A stretch of 64,000 nt of DNA from Botrytis cinerea B05.10 (lineage: Eukaryota > Ascomycota > Leotiomycetes > Helotiales > Sclerotiniaceae), in NCBI RefSeq assembly GCF_000143535.2, contig NC_037312.1, forward strand, positions 2,232,001 to 2,296,000, written 5' to 3'. The notes under the pieces are model-generated. The model was not told where the DNA came from, made no database searches, and was given only the letters and a program-made list of their open reading frames with translations. Positions 52,002-63,229 of the stretch are shown in pieces; within the stretch, counting starts at the first letter, position 1; the number at the start of each line of letters is the position of its first letter. A program made the position numbers and the translations under genes.

Positions 52002-53153
52002 CTACTTGGGACGGGCTTCTTCTCTTTGCCGTTGTCTTTCCCAGTCTGCATATCTTTGTGCATCTTCTTCTATTATCAATGGAGATTGTGGCTGTTCCCA
52101 AGCTGGTGGTGTCGCAGAACTAAAGAAAGGGGTATACTGGGAATTTGGCTGCCCATGCGGATATCCCCCAGCATATCCCCCAGCATACCCGTGACCTTCA
52201 TAAGCTGGTGTTATAGACTCATGACTCGATGTAATCACCGGGGTGTGATAGTATTGAGTTTCTGGCTCGCGTTCCCGTACATATGTATATTGATGGCCCT
52301 GGTATGGCGGTCGCGTTGGCTCTTGATGCATTATCACCGTTGGTCTCCGAAATGTAACGTCCGGTATATTAGGATAGTCAGGGTCTACTTGCCTGTGGCT
52401 CTCTGGTTGACCGTAGCTATGTGATTGCGTGCGTCGGTGTTCACGTAATACTGGTTTCGTAGGCGCTGTCATATCCGGTCTCCGGTGACTAATATCAGGG
52501 TTTTTACGTTTTGGTCGACTACTGTGTTGGGTCTGATTCTCATTGAACTTTGACGAAGCCTTCCGCCTAGCCCTTTCTTCTCTTTCGAACTCTTCATCGA
52601 AAGCCGCTCGCTGCCGGTCTAGTTGTTCAATACCACCTCTTTCCTGGGAAGTCAATTTCTTTCGCTTTTCTCGAAGTTCTTCGTGGTCCAGATAATTCTC
52701 ACAGACCTCGCCGCCATACAAATTCTCATTGTGGGGTATAAGTCGCAACTCTGGTCGACTCTTGGGATATCTGCTCTTGCTAAGAAGACACCCTTCACAC
52801 CGGTGTGATTTCTTGACTTGCAAATGAACACATTTGTAGATGATGATCTCATTTGTGCATACTCGGCACTTCGGAAGCTTGAAGATCTCCGCACAGCTCT
52901 CTTTCCCACAAGTAGTCAGTACTTCATTACACCTAATCTTTGGTATTGTAGTTGGCTCCGGTTGTCCATCAATAGATAGGTACTGATAGCACGTCATGCA
53001 GCTACCCTTTTTCCTAATATCAGGAACACCCGGGCAGGTAAATTTAATACACCCACAAAGATAGATCCAGTACTGAACTATGCATATTCTGCATTTTGGC
53101 AACGTCATATCGCAACCAGGATATTTTTCTTCGGGCCAGGTTTTAAGAGACAT
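52002..53153 (-). CDS. Array gene B: cysteine-rich protein with long charged, Pro/Tyr-rich C-terminus
   Basis: A single exon of 383 residues. Cysteines at 14, 21, 24, 33, 35, 40, 52, 55, 75, 82, 87, 96, 99, 108, 119, 122 and 151 reproduce the spacing of gene A: LPKCRIC, YLCGC, TCPG, SCMTC, DGQPEPTTIPKI, TCGKESC, CRVC, RCEGC and VCENY. Residues 155-215 are a highly charged helix (EREERARRKAS). The remaining ~165 residues are low-complexity (Pro, Gln, Tyr, His, Arg), with GYAGGYAGGYPHG repeats near the end. It is the longest array member. A zinc-dependent interaction module with a disordered tail is the structural inference; function is unknown. Confidence 0.8.
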   Translation of the reverse strand: MSLKTWPEEKYPGCDMTLPKCRICIVQYWIYLCGCIKFTCPGVPDIRKKGSCMTCYQYLSIDGQPEPTTIPKIRCNEVLTTCGKESCAEIFKLPKCRVCTNEIIIYKCVHLQVKKSHRCEGCLLSKSRYPKSRPELRLIPHNENLYGGEVCENYLDHEELREKRKKLTSQERGGIEQLDRQRAAFDEEFEREERARRKASSKFNENQTQHSSRPKRKNPDISHRRPDMTAPTKPVLREHRRTQSHSYGQPESHRQVDPDYPNIPDVTFRRPTVIMHQEPTRPPYQGHQYTYVREREPETQYYHTPVITSSHESITPAYEGHGYAGGYAGGYPHGQPNSQYTPFFSSATPPAWEQPQSPLIIEEDAQRYADWERQRQREEARPK

Positions 53154-53947
53154 AGCTACTTGATATTGAGTGGTGTATTGTCAGAAAATATGTAAAGGGT
53201 TCAAAGTTTGGTAAACAGATGTGTATTTTCCGTATGAAGAGAATTTAAAAGAAAAGAGAGAGTCTAAGAGAATCTGATCCTTTTTGTAGGGTTCAGTACC
53301 AATCCATATTGACTGCAAGGTAACTCCAAACTCTCTTTATGAATCAAAAACACAATTGACTTGTGACTCTGTAATTCTTATCTGAGTAACTGATTCTAAA
53401 CTCCACAGTAATCGGTGATAATATACTCATGATTGAAACATGCTCGAAAGGAAGTCGATGTAGTACCAAAAATTGATGGTTGCGTCAAATGAGATGTAGG
53501 GCCTCTCCTATTTTTACCGAGGAAAGGTGTCCAACAAGCATAAACTTAATTTTCCGTAAGACGAAAAATTTCAAGGGGAGCAAATACATTTTTAAGTTTA
53601 TCGGCGACTTTCTAACTTCACATTCACTATCTTTCAAGAACTTAACTTGTCTGCTGATTGAACTGTCATCGCCTGTTAATTGCATGATGTAGGTATGGTA
53701 TGCTCATTCACTTTAATAACACGTGGTGCATTTGAACATAGTTAAATTCTTCGAAACACATATCAACTTCCTCTTAAAATTCTCAAATCTGCTCCCAAAT
53801 CAACAAAATATTAATATCACCCCCAATTAACTAAAATCGTTCAAAAGCTCCGACTGGCTGATTTATACTAGTCAGTGCCAGCACTATTAATCTGGTAGGC
53901 ATGAATTACCACATACTTCTCACAGCGCAATCTTTTCCCTGCAGCAT
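53154..53947. other. Spacer between array genes B and C
   Basis: AT-rich DNA containing the promoter of gene B (53154-53330) and the 3' flank of gene C. No gene is supported; short frames at 53480-53692 overlap on both strands. Confidence 0.5.
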
Positions 53948-54661
53948 CTAGTATCTGCGCCTGCCCCTATTGTCGCTTTTCTTTGCGATATTGATAAGGG
54001 TTTCATTCGATAAAGGTGTGTAAGGGAGTTGTCGACCTGATGTTCCAGACACATATCTAGTGGCCTGCTCCCCTCTTGAGTGATTATTCCTTGAGGAATT
54101 TGTGCGTGATCTCTCCTGTCTTTCAGCTTCCAGCTGTTTACTTGCTTTCGACTTCTGTAAATAATCCTTCCAACCCTCATCAGCTTCCACTTTTACCTTC
54201 TCAAATTCTTGTGTCTGTCTATCTAGTATCTCGCGTCTATATCTATACTCATCCCATATACGAACAGGCTCAGCTCCAACTGCCGGTCTGTCTTCTTCTT
54301 GTTGTTCACGGGCCCATTGACTCCATTTTGCACATCGTCGGCGGTCTCCCTCTGTATCTTCATGAATCAATCTCTCGATCTCTGATCGTGGTATAGATAT
54401 TGTTTCAGACACATTCGACACGGAATTCGCATCTGACCATTGGGGAGTTTCGTCAATCGGCGGCACTGAAGTAGCGTATTGTGATGTGTGTTGCTTATAT
54501 GAAGGAGAAAGGTAGGCCGTTGCGGTAGTTTGTGATGCCTGGGAAGCGAATTCTTCAGGCTGGTAGCGAATGACTTGGTGACGGTGGTTTTTGTATGAAA
54601 TTCTGGGGATGTGGGTATGTTTATTGTTATTCGATGATACTACAAATCTTTGAAGTCTCAT
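53948..54661 (-). CDS. Array gene C: charged Arg-rich protein without the cysteine domain
   Basis: A single exon of 237 residues with one Cys. The N-terminal half is Ser/Thr/Gln-rich. Residues ~90-185 are a long charged helix (SEIERLIHEDTEGDRRRCAK, then RREILDRQTQEFEKVKVEA). The end reads LPYTPLSNETLINIAKKSDN followed by RGRRRY. That tail resembles the end of gene E (YTDAQLEEISRNAAWKYRY), which links C to the cysteine-rich members despite the missing domain. Its promoter is homologous to that of gene A. I do not recognise the family. Confidence 0.65.
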   Translation of the reverse strand: MRLQRFVVSSNNNKHTHIPRISYKNHRHQVIRYQPEEFASQASQTTATAYLSPSYKQHTSQYATSVPPIDETPQWSDANSVSNVSETISIPRSEIERLIHEDTEGDRRRCAKWSQWAREQQEEDRPAVGAEPVRIWDEYRYRREILDRQTQEFEKVKVEADEGWKDYLQKSKASKQLEAERQERSRTNSSRNNHSRGEQATRYVSGTSGRQLPYTPLSNETLINIAKKSDNRGRRRY

Positions 54662-54685
54662 ATGAGGTATCTAGATAGACTCGAG

Positions 54686-54800
54686 TTGTTGATGTAAAGG
54701 AAAAGAAAGAAAGCCTCTCCAAACCAGAGCCTCAATCCTTATAGCCTGCTCCAGACTACAAATGACTGCTAGATAAAATTAATGATTTCATAGTGATTCC
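54686..54800 (-). promoter_or_regulatory. Conserved promoter module of array gene C
   Basis: The counterpart of 51536-51658 upstream of gene A. It starts about 25 bp upstream of gene C's ATG and includes TTGTTGATG, AAAAGAAAGAAAG, CCTCAATCCTTATAGCC, CCAGACTACAAATGACT and ATTTCATAGTGATTCC. Confidence 0.55.
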
Positions 54801-54809
54801 ATGCAAGTG

Positions 54810-55599
54810 AGACCGATGTAGAGTTCATTCAGAATAAAGCAGTCAACGCCTACTAATACTTTACATTTGATAGTCATGAGATATTAAGAACTTAACTTGG
54901 AGATTAAGTCATCTCCTCTATTAACAAAACTTCAAGAGTGATTGTACATTAGTGGTCTTCTCTCAATGAATAATCTTTGGGGTTTCTAATAATCCAACAA
55001 CTGTAGTATACCCACAGCTATCAGCATGAAAAGTTATCACCTACGTGTGACAATCGGTAAGAGATTTCCAGTATAAGATATCTCAAGTATTCGCCACAAC
55101 AGCCTAACATGGGCAATATAAGATTAGAATGACAAGGATTTCAAAGACATAATATTGTAAAGCACCGAGAGCAAAATTCAATTTTCTTATGAAACGGAAC
55201 ACATAAAATGGTCCCTCGAACCAGCAAGGCCAATCTTTATGGACTTATCCGGGTATCAATTTGACTCATTATAAAACCCTTGCCTATGAATCTAATAGAT
55301 GTCAAATATTGAGCCAATTCCCTTTAAAATGGGTCTGCATTCCGCAGTAATATCCCTTGAAGATACCTTTTTCCCAATATTCCCTCTTGGCACGCCCCCT
55401 CCCCCAAAAAGACTAAAGAAACTAAACAAATTCCCAAACTGCACCATTCTATGCCGCATATCAGGACATACCTCACACATTCATATCCTGAAGAGAGTTC
55501 CCAAAGCAAGTAGAGATCCAGCAGCTCGTCCAAGTAGCATATCAAACAGATACCTAAAGCATAGACAAACTTACCAAGCTTCAGAAGTTTCACAGTCAA
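54810..55599. other. Spacer between array genes C and D, possible remnant of a lost member
   Basis: No open gene. The stretch near 55235-55300 (CCAATCTTTATGGACTTATCC, then CCTATGAATCTAATAG) resembles promoter pieces seen upstream of genes B and D, which suggests a deleted or decayed array member. The minus-strand frame at 55324-55599 is hydrophobic but has no support. Confidence 0.35.
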
Positions 55600-56244
55600 C
55601 TAACCACGCAGATCTCCTCGAAAAGTCTGTCCCTTCCAGCGGACTCTCTTCTCCAAGTTTCCTTGATCCCCATCTCTGTAAAAGCCTCGAGCAGCAGCAT
55701 CACTAGATCTCATCTCCCGTCTCTCAACCGGGCCGTTATGATCCTTCTTCGTTCGTCTTCGATAATCCAATTTTTCTTTTTCCAAGCTTTTTTCGCCTTC
55801 ATTCTTTGACTCCACTTCGCGTCTTTTCTCTACTTCATGAGCACCCTTTTTGGCAGGTCTTTCCCGAATTTTCTGTTTGGGATTTCCTTGGGGTCTTCTG
55901 CCTTCCGAACGGCGAGGAGTGATATTACCATAAGCAGACGGATTAACAGATGGGTGTGTTTGGGCGCGAGGAAGCGGCCCTGGAAGTGTTGGCGAAGGTA
56001 CACGTAAGGTTGGGATTGGTCCTATAGGTGGTCTTGGCAGCGGCGAGTAGGAACGCTTGATTCGCTTCGGGGATTGGGGAAGGTAATCTCTACGGCTATT
56101 GTATTGCGGATCCCGGATGGGGGTGTTAGAATTTGGTAGGGGATATAGATGTGAAGGAGGGAAGCCAAACGCTTGGGTGGTCTGCGGTAGGTTACTATTG
56201 CAGTATTCTCTTTGAGAGGTGGAGTGTGGAGGACGGTAGGTCAT
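55600..56244 (-). CDS. Array gene D: Pro/Arg/Lys-rich protein
   Basis: A single exon of 214 residues, starting MTYRPPHSTSQREYC. Residues 1-120 are Pro/Ser/Tyr/Arg-rich (SPLPRPPIGPIPTLRVPSPT). Residues 120-214 are strongly basic and helical (KIRERPAKKGAHEVEKRREV, then KLDYRRRTKKDHNG). No cysteine cluster, signal peptide or known domain is seen. Placed in the array by strand, size, spacing and composition; sequence similarity to the other members is weak. A GTTAGT donor-like site overlaps the stop, so a further exon is possible. Confidence 0.6.
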   Translation of the reverse strand: MTYRPPHSTSQREYCNSNLPQTTQAFGFPPSHLYPLPNSNTPIRDPQYNSRRDYLPQSPKRIKRSYSPLPRPPIGPIPTLRVPSPTLPGPLPRAQTHPSVNPSAYGNITPRRSEGRRPQGNPKQKIRERPAKKGAHEVEKRREVESKNEGEKSLEKEKLDYRRRTKKDHNGPVERREMRSSDAAARGFYRDGDQGNLEKRVRWKGQTFRGDLRG

Positions 56245-57207
56245 TGTGTTTTAATGGAAGTATGTTTATTGTTGTTAACTCAGTTTAAAGATCAAAGATG
56301 TAAAGTGTTTTCAAATCCAAGAAAATGTGATATTGATAATACAAACAAGAAGTAAAAAAGAATCTCTAATATGGAATCAGAATTCTTTGAGGTATATCTA
56401 TTTGGGTCCCTTTAGAATGATTCCCAACTAAGACTCAAGAGACCATTATTTATGAATCTAATAATCTATCCTATTTCGAGTCAACCAATACATCTGTACT
56501 TTGTGGTCATTGATATGATATTCATTTTAGGATAGTGGCAGATGAGGATCCCCATTTCTATCAAAGCCGAAAATCATAAGACTAGAGAAATCAAAGAAGC
56601 CTCCAAAGTGAGTTATCAAACACCGTATACCACGATAACCTCCTCACGCCCGCAAAACGTCTATTTCCAACGAACACTTTTCTTCCTGCCCATTTCTCCA
56701 GAAGAATTCTTTCCATAACGACACTCACTGGTTTTCTCACCCCGTGGACATTTCTCTGAATCCCTCCCGAGTAGCTCTGAGAAATAAAGAAACCGTTTCA
56801 TAATGATTCAATCACTGCAGTATAAACTAGTCTGCACTTGAAAAACACTCGTATAATCTTGAAGATAAAGAGTCACCATCCTTCAACCCATAGACTCGAT
56901 TCCCACAAAACAACTAAGAAACTTCCCAGAACTTTCTCCCTACGCCCCATATCGAGCCATTCCCCAAACTCCCCGAATGATAAATAACCAATAGACCCCA
57001 AGACTCCCTCCTGAACTCCACATAAAACTCTCTCACTCCCTGCGCCAACACACATCCTAGTATTAGGTGCTATTAGCAATTCACCCATGCTAACCAAAAA
57101 GACATGCCATCTACATGACTGAAATATACTCGCCAAACTTACAAAATAACGTACATCAACAAGTCTCATATCGAAGGAGTCAAGTATACCCATCGTCTCC
57201 TCCCTCG
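56245..57207. other. Spacer between array genes D and E
   Basis: AT-rich DNA with the promoter of gene D at left (TTTATGAATCTAATAATC near 56449 is similar to 55277-55295). The minus-strand frame at 56873-57193 directly downstream of gene E is open but has no supporting features. Confidence 0.45.
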
Positions 57208-58008
57208 CTAATATCTATATTTCCAAGCGGCATTTCGCGAGATTTCTTCAAGCTGAGCATCGGTATACCGGTAATACCGATTTGACGATCCCGAGTAATT
57301 CGATGACGTCGAAACACTATCACAAGTCGACGATTTATCACTGCGAGCTCTCTGAGTTTCTCGGTTCCGTTGGTATTGCATATCATAACTAAGATATCTC
57401 ACTCTCTCATTTCTTTCCTGAGTCCTATTCTCACTTCTTCTTCTTCTTCTTCTTCTTCGGGCATGCTCCTCTTCCAAACTTCTTTGTTCGAAATCGAGAA
57501 TGGCTTGTTTATCCACACATTCTCGACTACAGAAATCGTCAAGAAGTCTCCCGACAATATGTGGCACGTGTTTCCGCGGTTCCTCTCGATCGCGACGATC
57601 TTTTTCATTCCGACATATTCGCACAGAGGCCGTATCTACATGCGTGCATTTTCTATAGATGTGAACATAGTTTTCGCAATCTTGATGACTCTTGGGGTCA
57701 TATGGACATTGGTTTTCTTCTCCCACATTCCATAGACAGTCCTTTTCATTCATTCTTCCACAACCGGAATTTTTTCTCTTGTAGACAATTTTGGGCCTTG
57801 TGGTTGGTTTGGGCTTGGAGGAGTGTTCGGAAGGGGGAAAGATTCGGCATGATTTGCTGAGGGGATCTTGGTCGAAATCTGGGAGAGCCATTCTGACACA
57901 CCCGCAGTTGTAGAGTGTAAATGTTAGTTGACAATTATTACACTCCTGCAATGCTGTATTGTAGCTGGCCCAAGGTCGGTTCCAGAAAGTTCTTGTTGGG
58001 GGTGGCAT
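57208..58008 (-). CDS. Array gene E: divergent cysteine-rich protein with Arg-run coiled coil
   Basis: A single exon of 266 residues. The N-terminus keeps the family start: LQECNNC (Cys23, 26), YNCGC (35, 37), SC (54), a KPTTRPKI segment equivalent to EPTTIPKI of A and B, GCGRMNEKDC, and CENY at 111-114. Several later cysteines differ in spacing (KCTHVD, RICRNEKD, DDFCSREC), so E is an older or faster-evolving paralog. Residues ~170-200 are a charged helix with a run of eight Arg. The C-terminus ends YTDAQLEEISRNAAWKYRY, similar to gene C. There is no signal peptide; nuclear localisation through the Arg run is possible. Function unknown. Confidence 0.75.
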   Translation of the reverse strand: MPPPTRTFWNRPWASYNTALQECNNCQLTFTLYNCGCVRMALPDFDQDPLSKSCRIFPPSEHSSKPKPTTRPKIVYKRKNSGCGRMNEKDCLWNVGEENQCPYDPKSHQDCENYVHIYRKCTHVDTASVRICRNEKDRRDREEPRKHVPHIVGRLLDDFCSRECVDKQAILDFEQRSLEEEHARRRRRRRRSENRTQERNERVRYLSYDMQYQRNRETQRARSDKSSTCDSVSTSSNYSGSSNRYYRYTDAQLEEISRNAAWKYRY

Positions 58009-58629
58009 AGCCGCTCAGTGTGATGATGGTTGTAGATATAGATATCTCTTGAGAAATTGAAATAGTATGAAGTTTTCTGGACGGATATGTGATGCTAAGG
58101 ATAGAGAGAGCAAAAAGGGAGAGGTTGAGGAAAGCTTTTCCATCCCTGCGAATCTTTATCCTTTTATTCCCATCAAAACACCAGTGGCTCCAAGAAGAAT
58201 CTTGTATGAGCCAATTATGTCTCTTTAAGAATCTAAACTTTACAGTCATTAATTGGATATATCTGGAAGATAGAGTCACAAAAATGCTCTCCTTCCGATC
58301 GCAAAAGAGAGAAAACCAAAGCAAATTACCACATATCATACTCTATTCCACGTACTCCACCCCAATTTCTCTACAAAGCCTCAATATGATAAATACTATA
58401 GAGAAGTCTTAGTAATAATCAAAATGAGAAACTCATCGATGGGGTATACCACTCAATTATTTCATGACTGTAAATACCAAATGACGCACCTCCTCAAGTA
58501 TCTACAGTCTCATCAAACAATAATCTCTCCTTTGGCATTGCCATTCCATTCCCTCTACAATCATTCACGCCGTTCTTTCTCAGTCTCATATCAGAGATAC
58601 TCGTTGGCGGATGATTACTCCTCTGGAAG

Positions 58630-58881
58630 TCAGACTTTGTTACTTCCAAACGGCACCCGGTTATTTGTTGTCCTGTAATGGTTCTCTTTTGTGGACCTCG
58701 CTCCCCTTTTCTTTGGTTTCGAGTTCTCAACAACCGAGCCGTTTAAGAGCCAAAACCATTCTGCGTATCGCTGCGCAATGCCCCAGAGACGAGCCTTCTC
58801 ACCGTAAGCCATTCCACCCATCACCAAGAAAAGCATAAGTTCTACACCAATCATTCCACTGAAAGCAACGCAGGATAGAAA
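58630..58881 (-). CDS. Putative small protein with hydrophobic N-terminus (weak)
   Basis: Open frame of 84 residues starting at the ATG at ~58881. The first ~27 residues are hydrophobic (MFLSCVAFSGMIGVELMLFL) and could be a signal anchor; the rest is basic (ENSKPKKRGARSTKEN). A plus-strand frame overlaps it. I do not recognise it and give it low weight. Confidence 0.2.
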   Translation of the reverse strand, partial: FLSCVAFSGMIGVELMLFLVMGGMAYGEKARLWGIAQRYAEWFWLLNGSVVENSKPKKRGARSTKENHYRTTNNRVPFGSNKV

Positions 58882-58899
58882 CATAAACACCTAGAAACC

Positions 58900-61397
58900 C
58901 CTTTCGTCCCAGTAGCAAACGAGCTATGCTTTCCGGCCCTTTTCATTTCCATTCCATGACAGCTTGTTGAAAGTTCATATTTAAAATAACAGATATTAGA
59001 ATGTACATCAAATTATCCCCTGTACAGAGTAACAATATTATTGCTACAAACAAAGCAACAACAAAACCCCCCAGATCAGAAAACCTACCTCATCCTTTTC
59101 AAACCTACTCTACTCCGAAAGACTCTGCACAGAAGAAAGAAACATAACGATGAATGAAAAAATCACCCAGTGATTCCATGATAACCATAAACTCCGCACT
59201 TGTGAATGTCCTCGGAGTTTTCAATCATCAATGTGATGTAATAATGCTCAGCAATGAAGTCAGCCCCAGAGTAGACGACATACTATACAACAAGCCCTAT
59301 ATAATTCCCATAACGTGCAGACTTACATACATGCATTAAACACATAAAAACCTATGAAATAATTTCTCTAGAAGAAGATTCATCCTGCGAGAAAGTAAAT
59401 ATTGAGCACGACGTCCTGTAAGAGAAAGGGTCTTATTTAGATACCCCGTTTGAATCCATGTATTAGGGATGCTATACCAACTCGATACCATTTGATTCTA
59501 GTTTAGTGATATGAATCTGGAGGATTTTTTGTCCAAGAATTTATGGATATGAAGCAATAGTGAGTGATGTGAATTTTTAGGGGGATAAATACATGAGGAT
59601 CATTCTTCTCTGGACAGCCGGGAAGAGACCAAGAAGTATTCGATGCGCAGAAAAATATGAAGCACCCAAGACAACTAAGTTTGAAGAAACGAGTGGAAGT
59701 AATAAAGTCATGAATGAATTAACCATAAATTCTCCAGATGTCAAAAGTCCACTGGAACTTTATTACTGTGATGGATACAACGAAATGAATATAACTGTAC
59801 AGAATACTCACCGGGAGCAAATGTCATTTTCCACCCCACCATCACTTTACTCCACAATGTAAACAACCCCTCCAAGCCAAAAACCCAATGCAATTCAAAT
59901 CAATTCAACCCCTCAACAAAACAACCCCAAATTAGGGCAATTGCCCTTACCCTCACATACTCCACTTAGCCATCTTCGATTCTCTATCCCGATCCAATCC
60001 CATCCAATCCCATCCCATCCCATCCACACTCTCAACCCTCAACCCTCAACCCTCCACCACCCATCCTCATCCTCATCCACATTCGGGCCGCTCCAAGCCT
60101 TCTCTCCAATTTCCCCTCTTCTTCTTTTCCCAATCGCAATTCCCTAACAACAACCACACACCACCCCTCTCATAAAATAAAGCTCTCTCTACTCATACCC
60201 ATCACTCACACATCCCATTCCCCACACTGGGAAAATGCCACCTCACCAATCTTTCTCGTACAACTCACTTCCTACGTACATACATATCTAGTGTCTCCCA
60301 CCATTGGATGATTTGACCGGTGTTCTTACCAATACCTTACCTTACCTACCTTACCACACCATCACATCACCCCCCTCCCGAAAAATCACGAGATAAGGGC
60401 AAGAACCCTCTTCTACTCCCCCATTCCATTCCCCTCCCCTCCCATTCCAAACGCCACACCCTCATCTCCAATCTCCAATCTCCAATCTCCATTTCCATTT
60501 CCAGAACCACCACCCACCCACCCACCTACCTACCTACCTAGTACCTACCCCCCTCCATCCCCAGCCAACTAGCCTCGAACCAAACCCCCAAGCCCCAAAC
60601 CTAAAATCCTCAAAATAGCATACCTAACCCAGGCGCAATCCCATCACCCTCCCGATCATCATAAAGTAAATACCGTAAGCAAGTACCTCAGTAAATCAGT
60701 CACGACGAAAACAACCATGGCGCACCTGGTTAAACTTTTCCCTTTTCCCTTTTCCCGTGGTGCGTCCCACACACCCACCACACACAGCAGTCCTAAATTC
60801 GACTACCCAACTCAAACGAACTGGCTAATAGACGATGACCATGAGAATGCAAATGACAATGACAAATGAGATTTGGGTAGTTGGTGCTTGGCTCCACTCT
60901 ACTCCACTTATAGCCCCAAGCTAGGTCCTAACTTAACTTGACTTGAATGAACTAACCCACTGGTTGGTAGGTACGTACTAGGTAGGCATTTGATTCAAAT
61001 TGCTACGGCGGGGTAGGTTTGATAGATGTATATATATGCATGGATGTATGATAGATGTTATACAGATGAGGAGTAAGTAGTAATTTATTTATAAAATCTA
61101 TCTATCTACCTCTCCCCTCTTCAACAATAAATCATCCTGCCAAGCCAGCGAGCGAAAAAGACAATCAAAAATCACATGCAAAAAATCACATCTGTGCTAC
61201 CTTTTGTATTACCTGGAGGCTATCTACCTACCTATATATGTATGTATGTATATATGTATGTAAGTGTATAACTTATATCTAAAATTAAAATAAAACCAAA
61301 ACCAAAAGAAAGATCGATCGATCGATACTAATAGCTAGGTAGGTAGGTAGGTAGGGAGGTAGGTAGATATATACAAAACAATAGATCGAAGTGAACT

Positions 61398-61430
<33 letters not shown>

Positions 61431-63200
61431 TGCACATACAAACAAACATACAAACAAACTACAAGTATGGCTAAATATCCCATCATATCATATCTAAGAA
61501 ACGCACGCATTGTTTATTTCGTTATTAGCTCTGCTCCATCGATATCGATTCCCCTCCCCTCCCCTCCTAGTCATTCGTTCGTTCGTTCGTTCATTCGTTT
61601 GCGCATTATTGCAGAGAGAGTATTTTACATCTATTCCCATGTCATCATCTACTATGTACTCTGCTTACTTACTTACTTACTTACTAGTCAGTCAATGAGT
61701 TAGTTAGTTATTCAGTTAGTAAGTACAGTTCCATCCATGATATAAGTTATATATATATATCGGTATAGAATGGAGAGACGAAAGCGAAATCGATAGTTAC
61801 CTATGTAATATACATACATACATACATACAGATAGTATTAGTAAGCTAGCTAGGCAGGCGTATGTTGAAACTACCCGGTAAGTAGGTAGAATACGGTATC
61901 CGGTAGGTATACTTTCTCTTCAAATCGAATCAGCGTACGCAGATTATGCAGCGAACTTATCATCTTGTATGGTAGGTATGATGATGATGACTTACTCCAG
62001 GGATTCCGTTCGCCGTTGATAGTTCGTCGGCTGGGTTGGTTGGCTGTCTGGATGTCATCTATGTCATCTGTTAGTGCGGAAATATATATATATATATTGG
62101 TAGATGTCAGAATGAGTCACTTGGTGTTTACTCATTGCATACGATGGGTGGTTGTACATTTTGTAGTCGGTCATGTTTGTGAGTGGAGTTGGTAGACGAG
62201 ATGGGTGTGGTGATTGGATGGATGGGATGGATGGGAGGATGATATAGATTTGAGAGTGGGTGAGGGTTGGTTCGTTGCTTGAGAATAGATTGGAGAGAAT
62301 GGATGATGTGCTCGCTATGCATGTTGAGATTTATCAGGGAGAGGTAAGGAAGGGATGGAGGAAATGGAATATTGATATTGGTTGGTTTTCCGAGAGGTAT
62401 TGCCCGATTGAGAGTGACAGTTTGAGGAATGTTTGACGAACAAAAATTGCTTCTAAAGGGGGTCGGTCGGATTGGATGTGTATGCATGTAGATAGATTAG
62501 AGAATCCAAATACAAATTTCATTTTAGATATTCAGTTGTCACAAATGCAAAGTCCAATAGGCTAAAGAAGAGATCTATGTGACCTGTAATGTATTCTCGA
62601 ATAATTCTTCTTCTTTGAGGTGATATATGTGTACAGATTTCGGAGGTTGGCCATGATATCTTGCAATTCTATCATGTTGCATCGTCTGATGAGTAGGTGT
62701 TATTTTGTGCTGCACCATTGAATCAAGAATTTGATATCAACACAGATTGAATAATATGTGAGCATCCTGAGGAACCGGGCAATACCGATACCCCGTCAGT
62801 TGTATCATATGCCCTGTTGTATTTCTTCAAGGCTGTTCCAATGGCTGTAGGCTTTGAGATCAAGGATCGATTGGTTATCGAGGTGCAGAATCGTGGCACT
62901 AGGATTTATCAACTTTTAATCTTTTAATCTTTTAATGGTTTGGGCTGGAGCTTGAGCTTGAGAGTGGAGTACCGGTATCAGAGCTGATGAGTTGGTGAGA
63001 TGTCGATGATGTGAAATGTTCAGCTGGAGACAAATCGCCATTTCTGCACAAGCACTGTATTGGGTTTGAAATAGGGGAAGTCTTTCTCGAACCAGTGTGA
63101 AGAGGCAAGAAATACTTGGGACTTGCGGTCGGGAGGTTCTCACCGGTACGTACAATATGGCTGGCGATGCAAGTCAGGTCAGACCAAGATATGCTATTGC
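58900..63200. other. Gene-free, low-complexity region with C-rich block and AT/tetranucleotide repeats
   Basis: Positions 59870-60700 are strongly C-rich and G-poor on the plus strand (CCCATCC and CAACCCT repeats, CCTACCTA at 60526-60548). Positions 61000-61900 hold (TA)n at 61399-61425, GATC repeats near 61314-61326, GTAGGTAG near 61337-61368, TTCGTTCG near 61574-61596 and CATACATA near 61811-61830. Positions 62200-62500 are G-rich with GGATGGAT units. Frames here are repeat translations; I see no gene. Confidence 0.65.
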
Positions 63201-63229
63201 CATGTCACAAAAGTCCAAGAATAAAGCTC

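Noticed and set aside
61399..61425. (TA)n and neighbouring tetranucleotide repeats considered as telomere- or centromere-related
   Set aside because: No TTAGGG arrays or large repeats; these are ordinary microsatellites.
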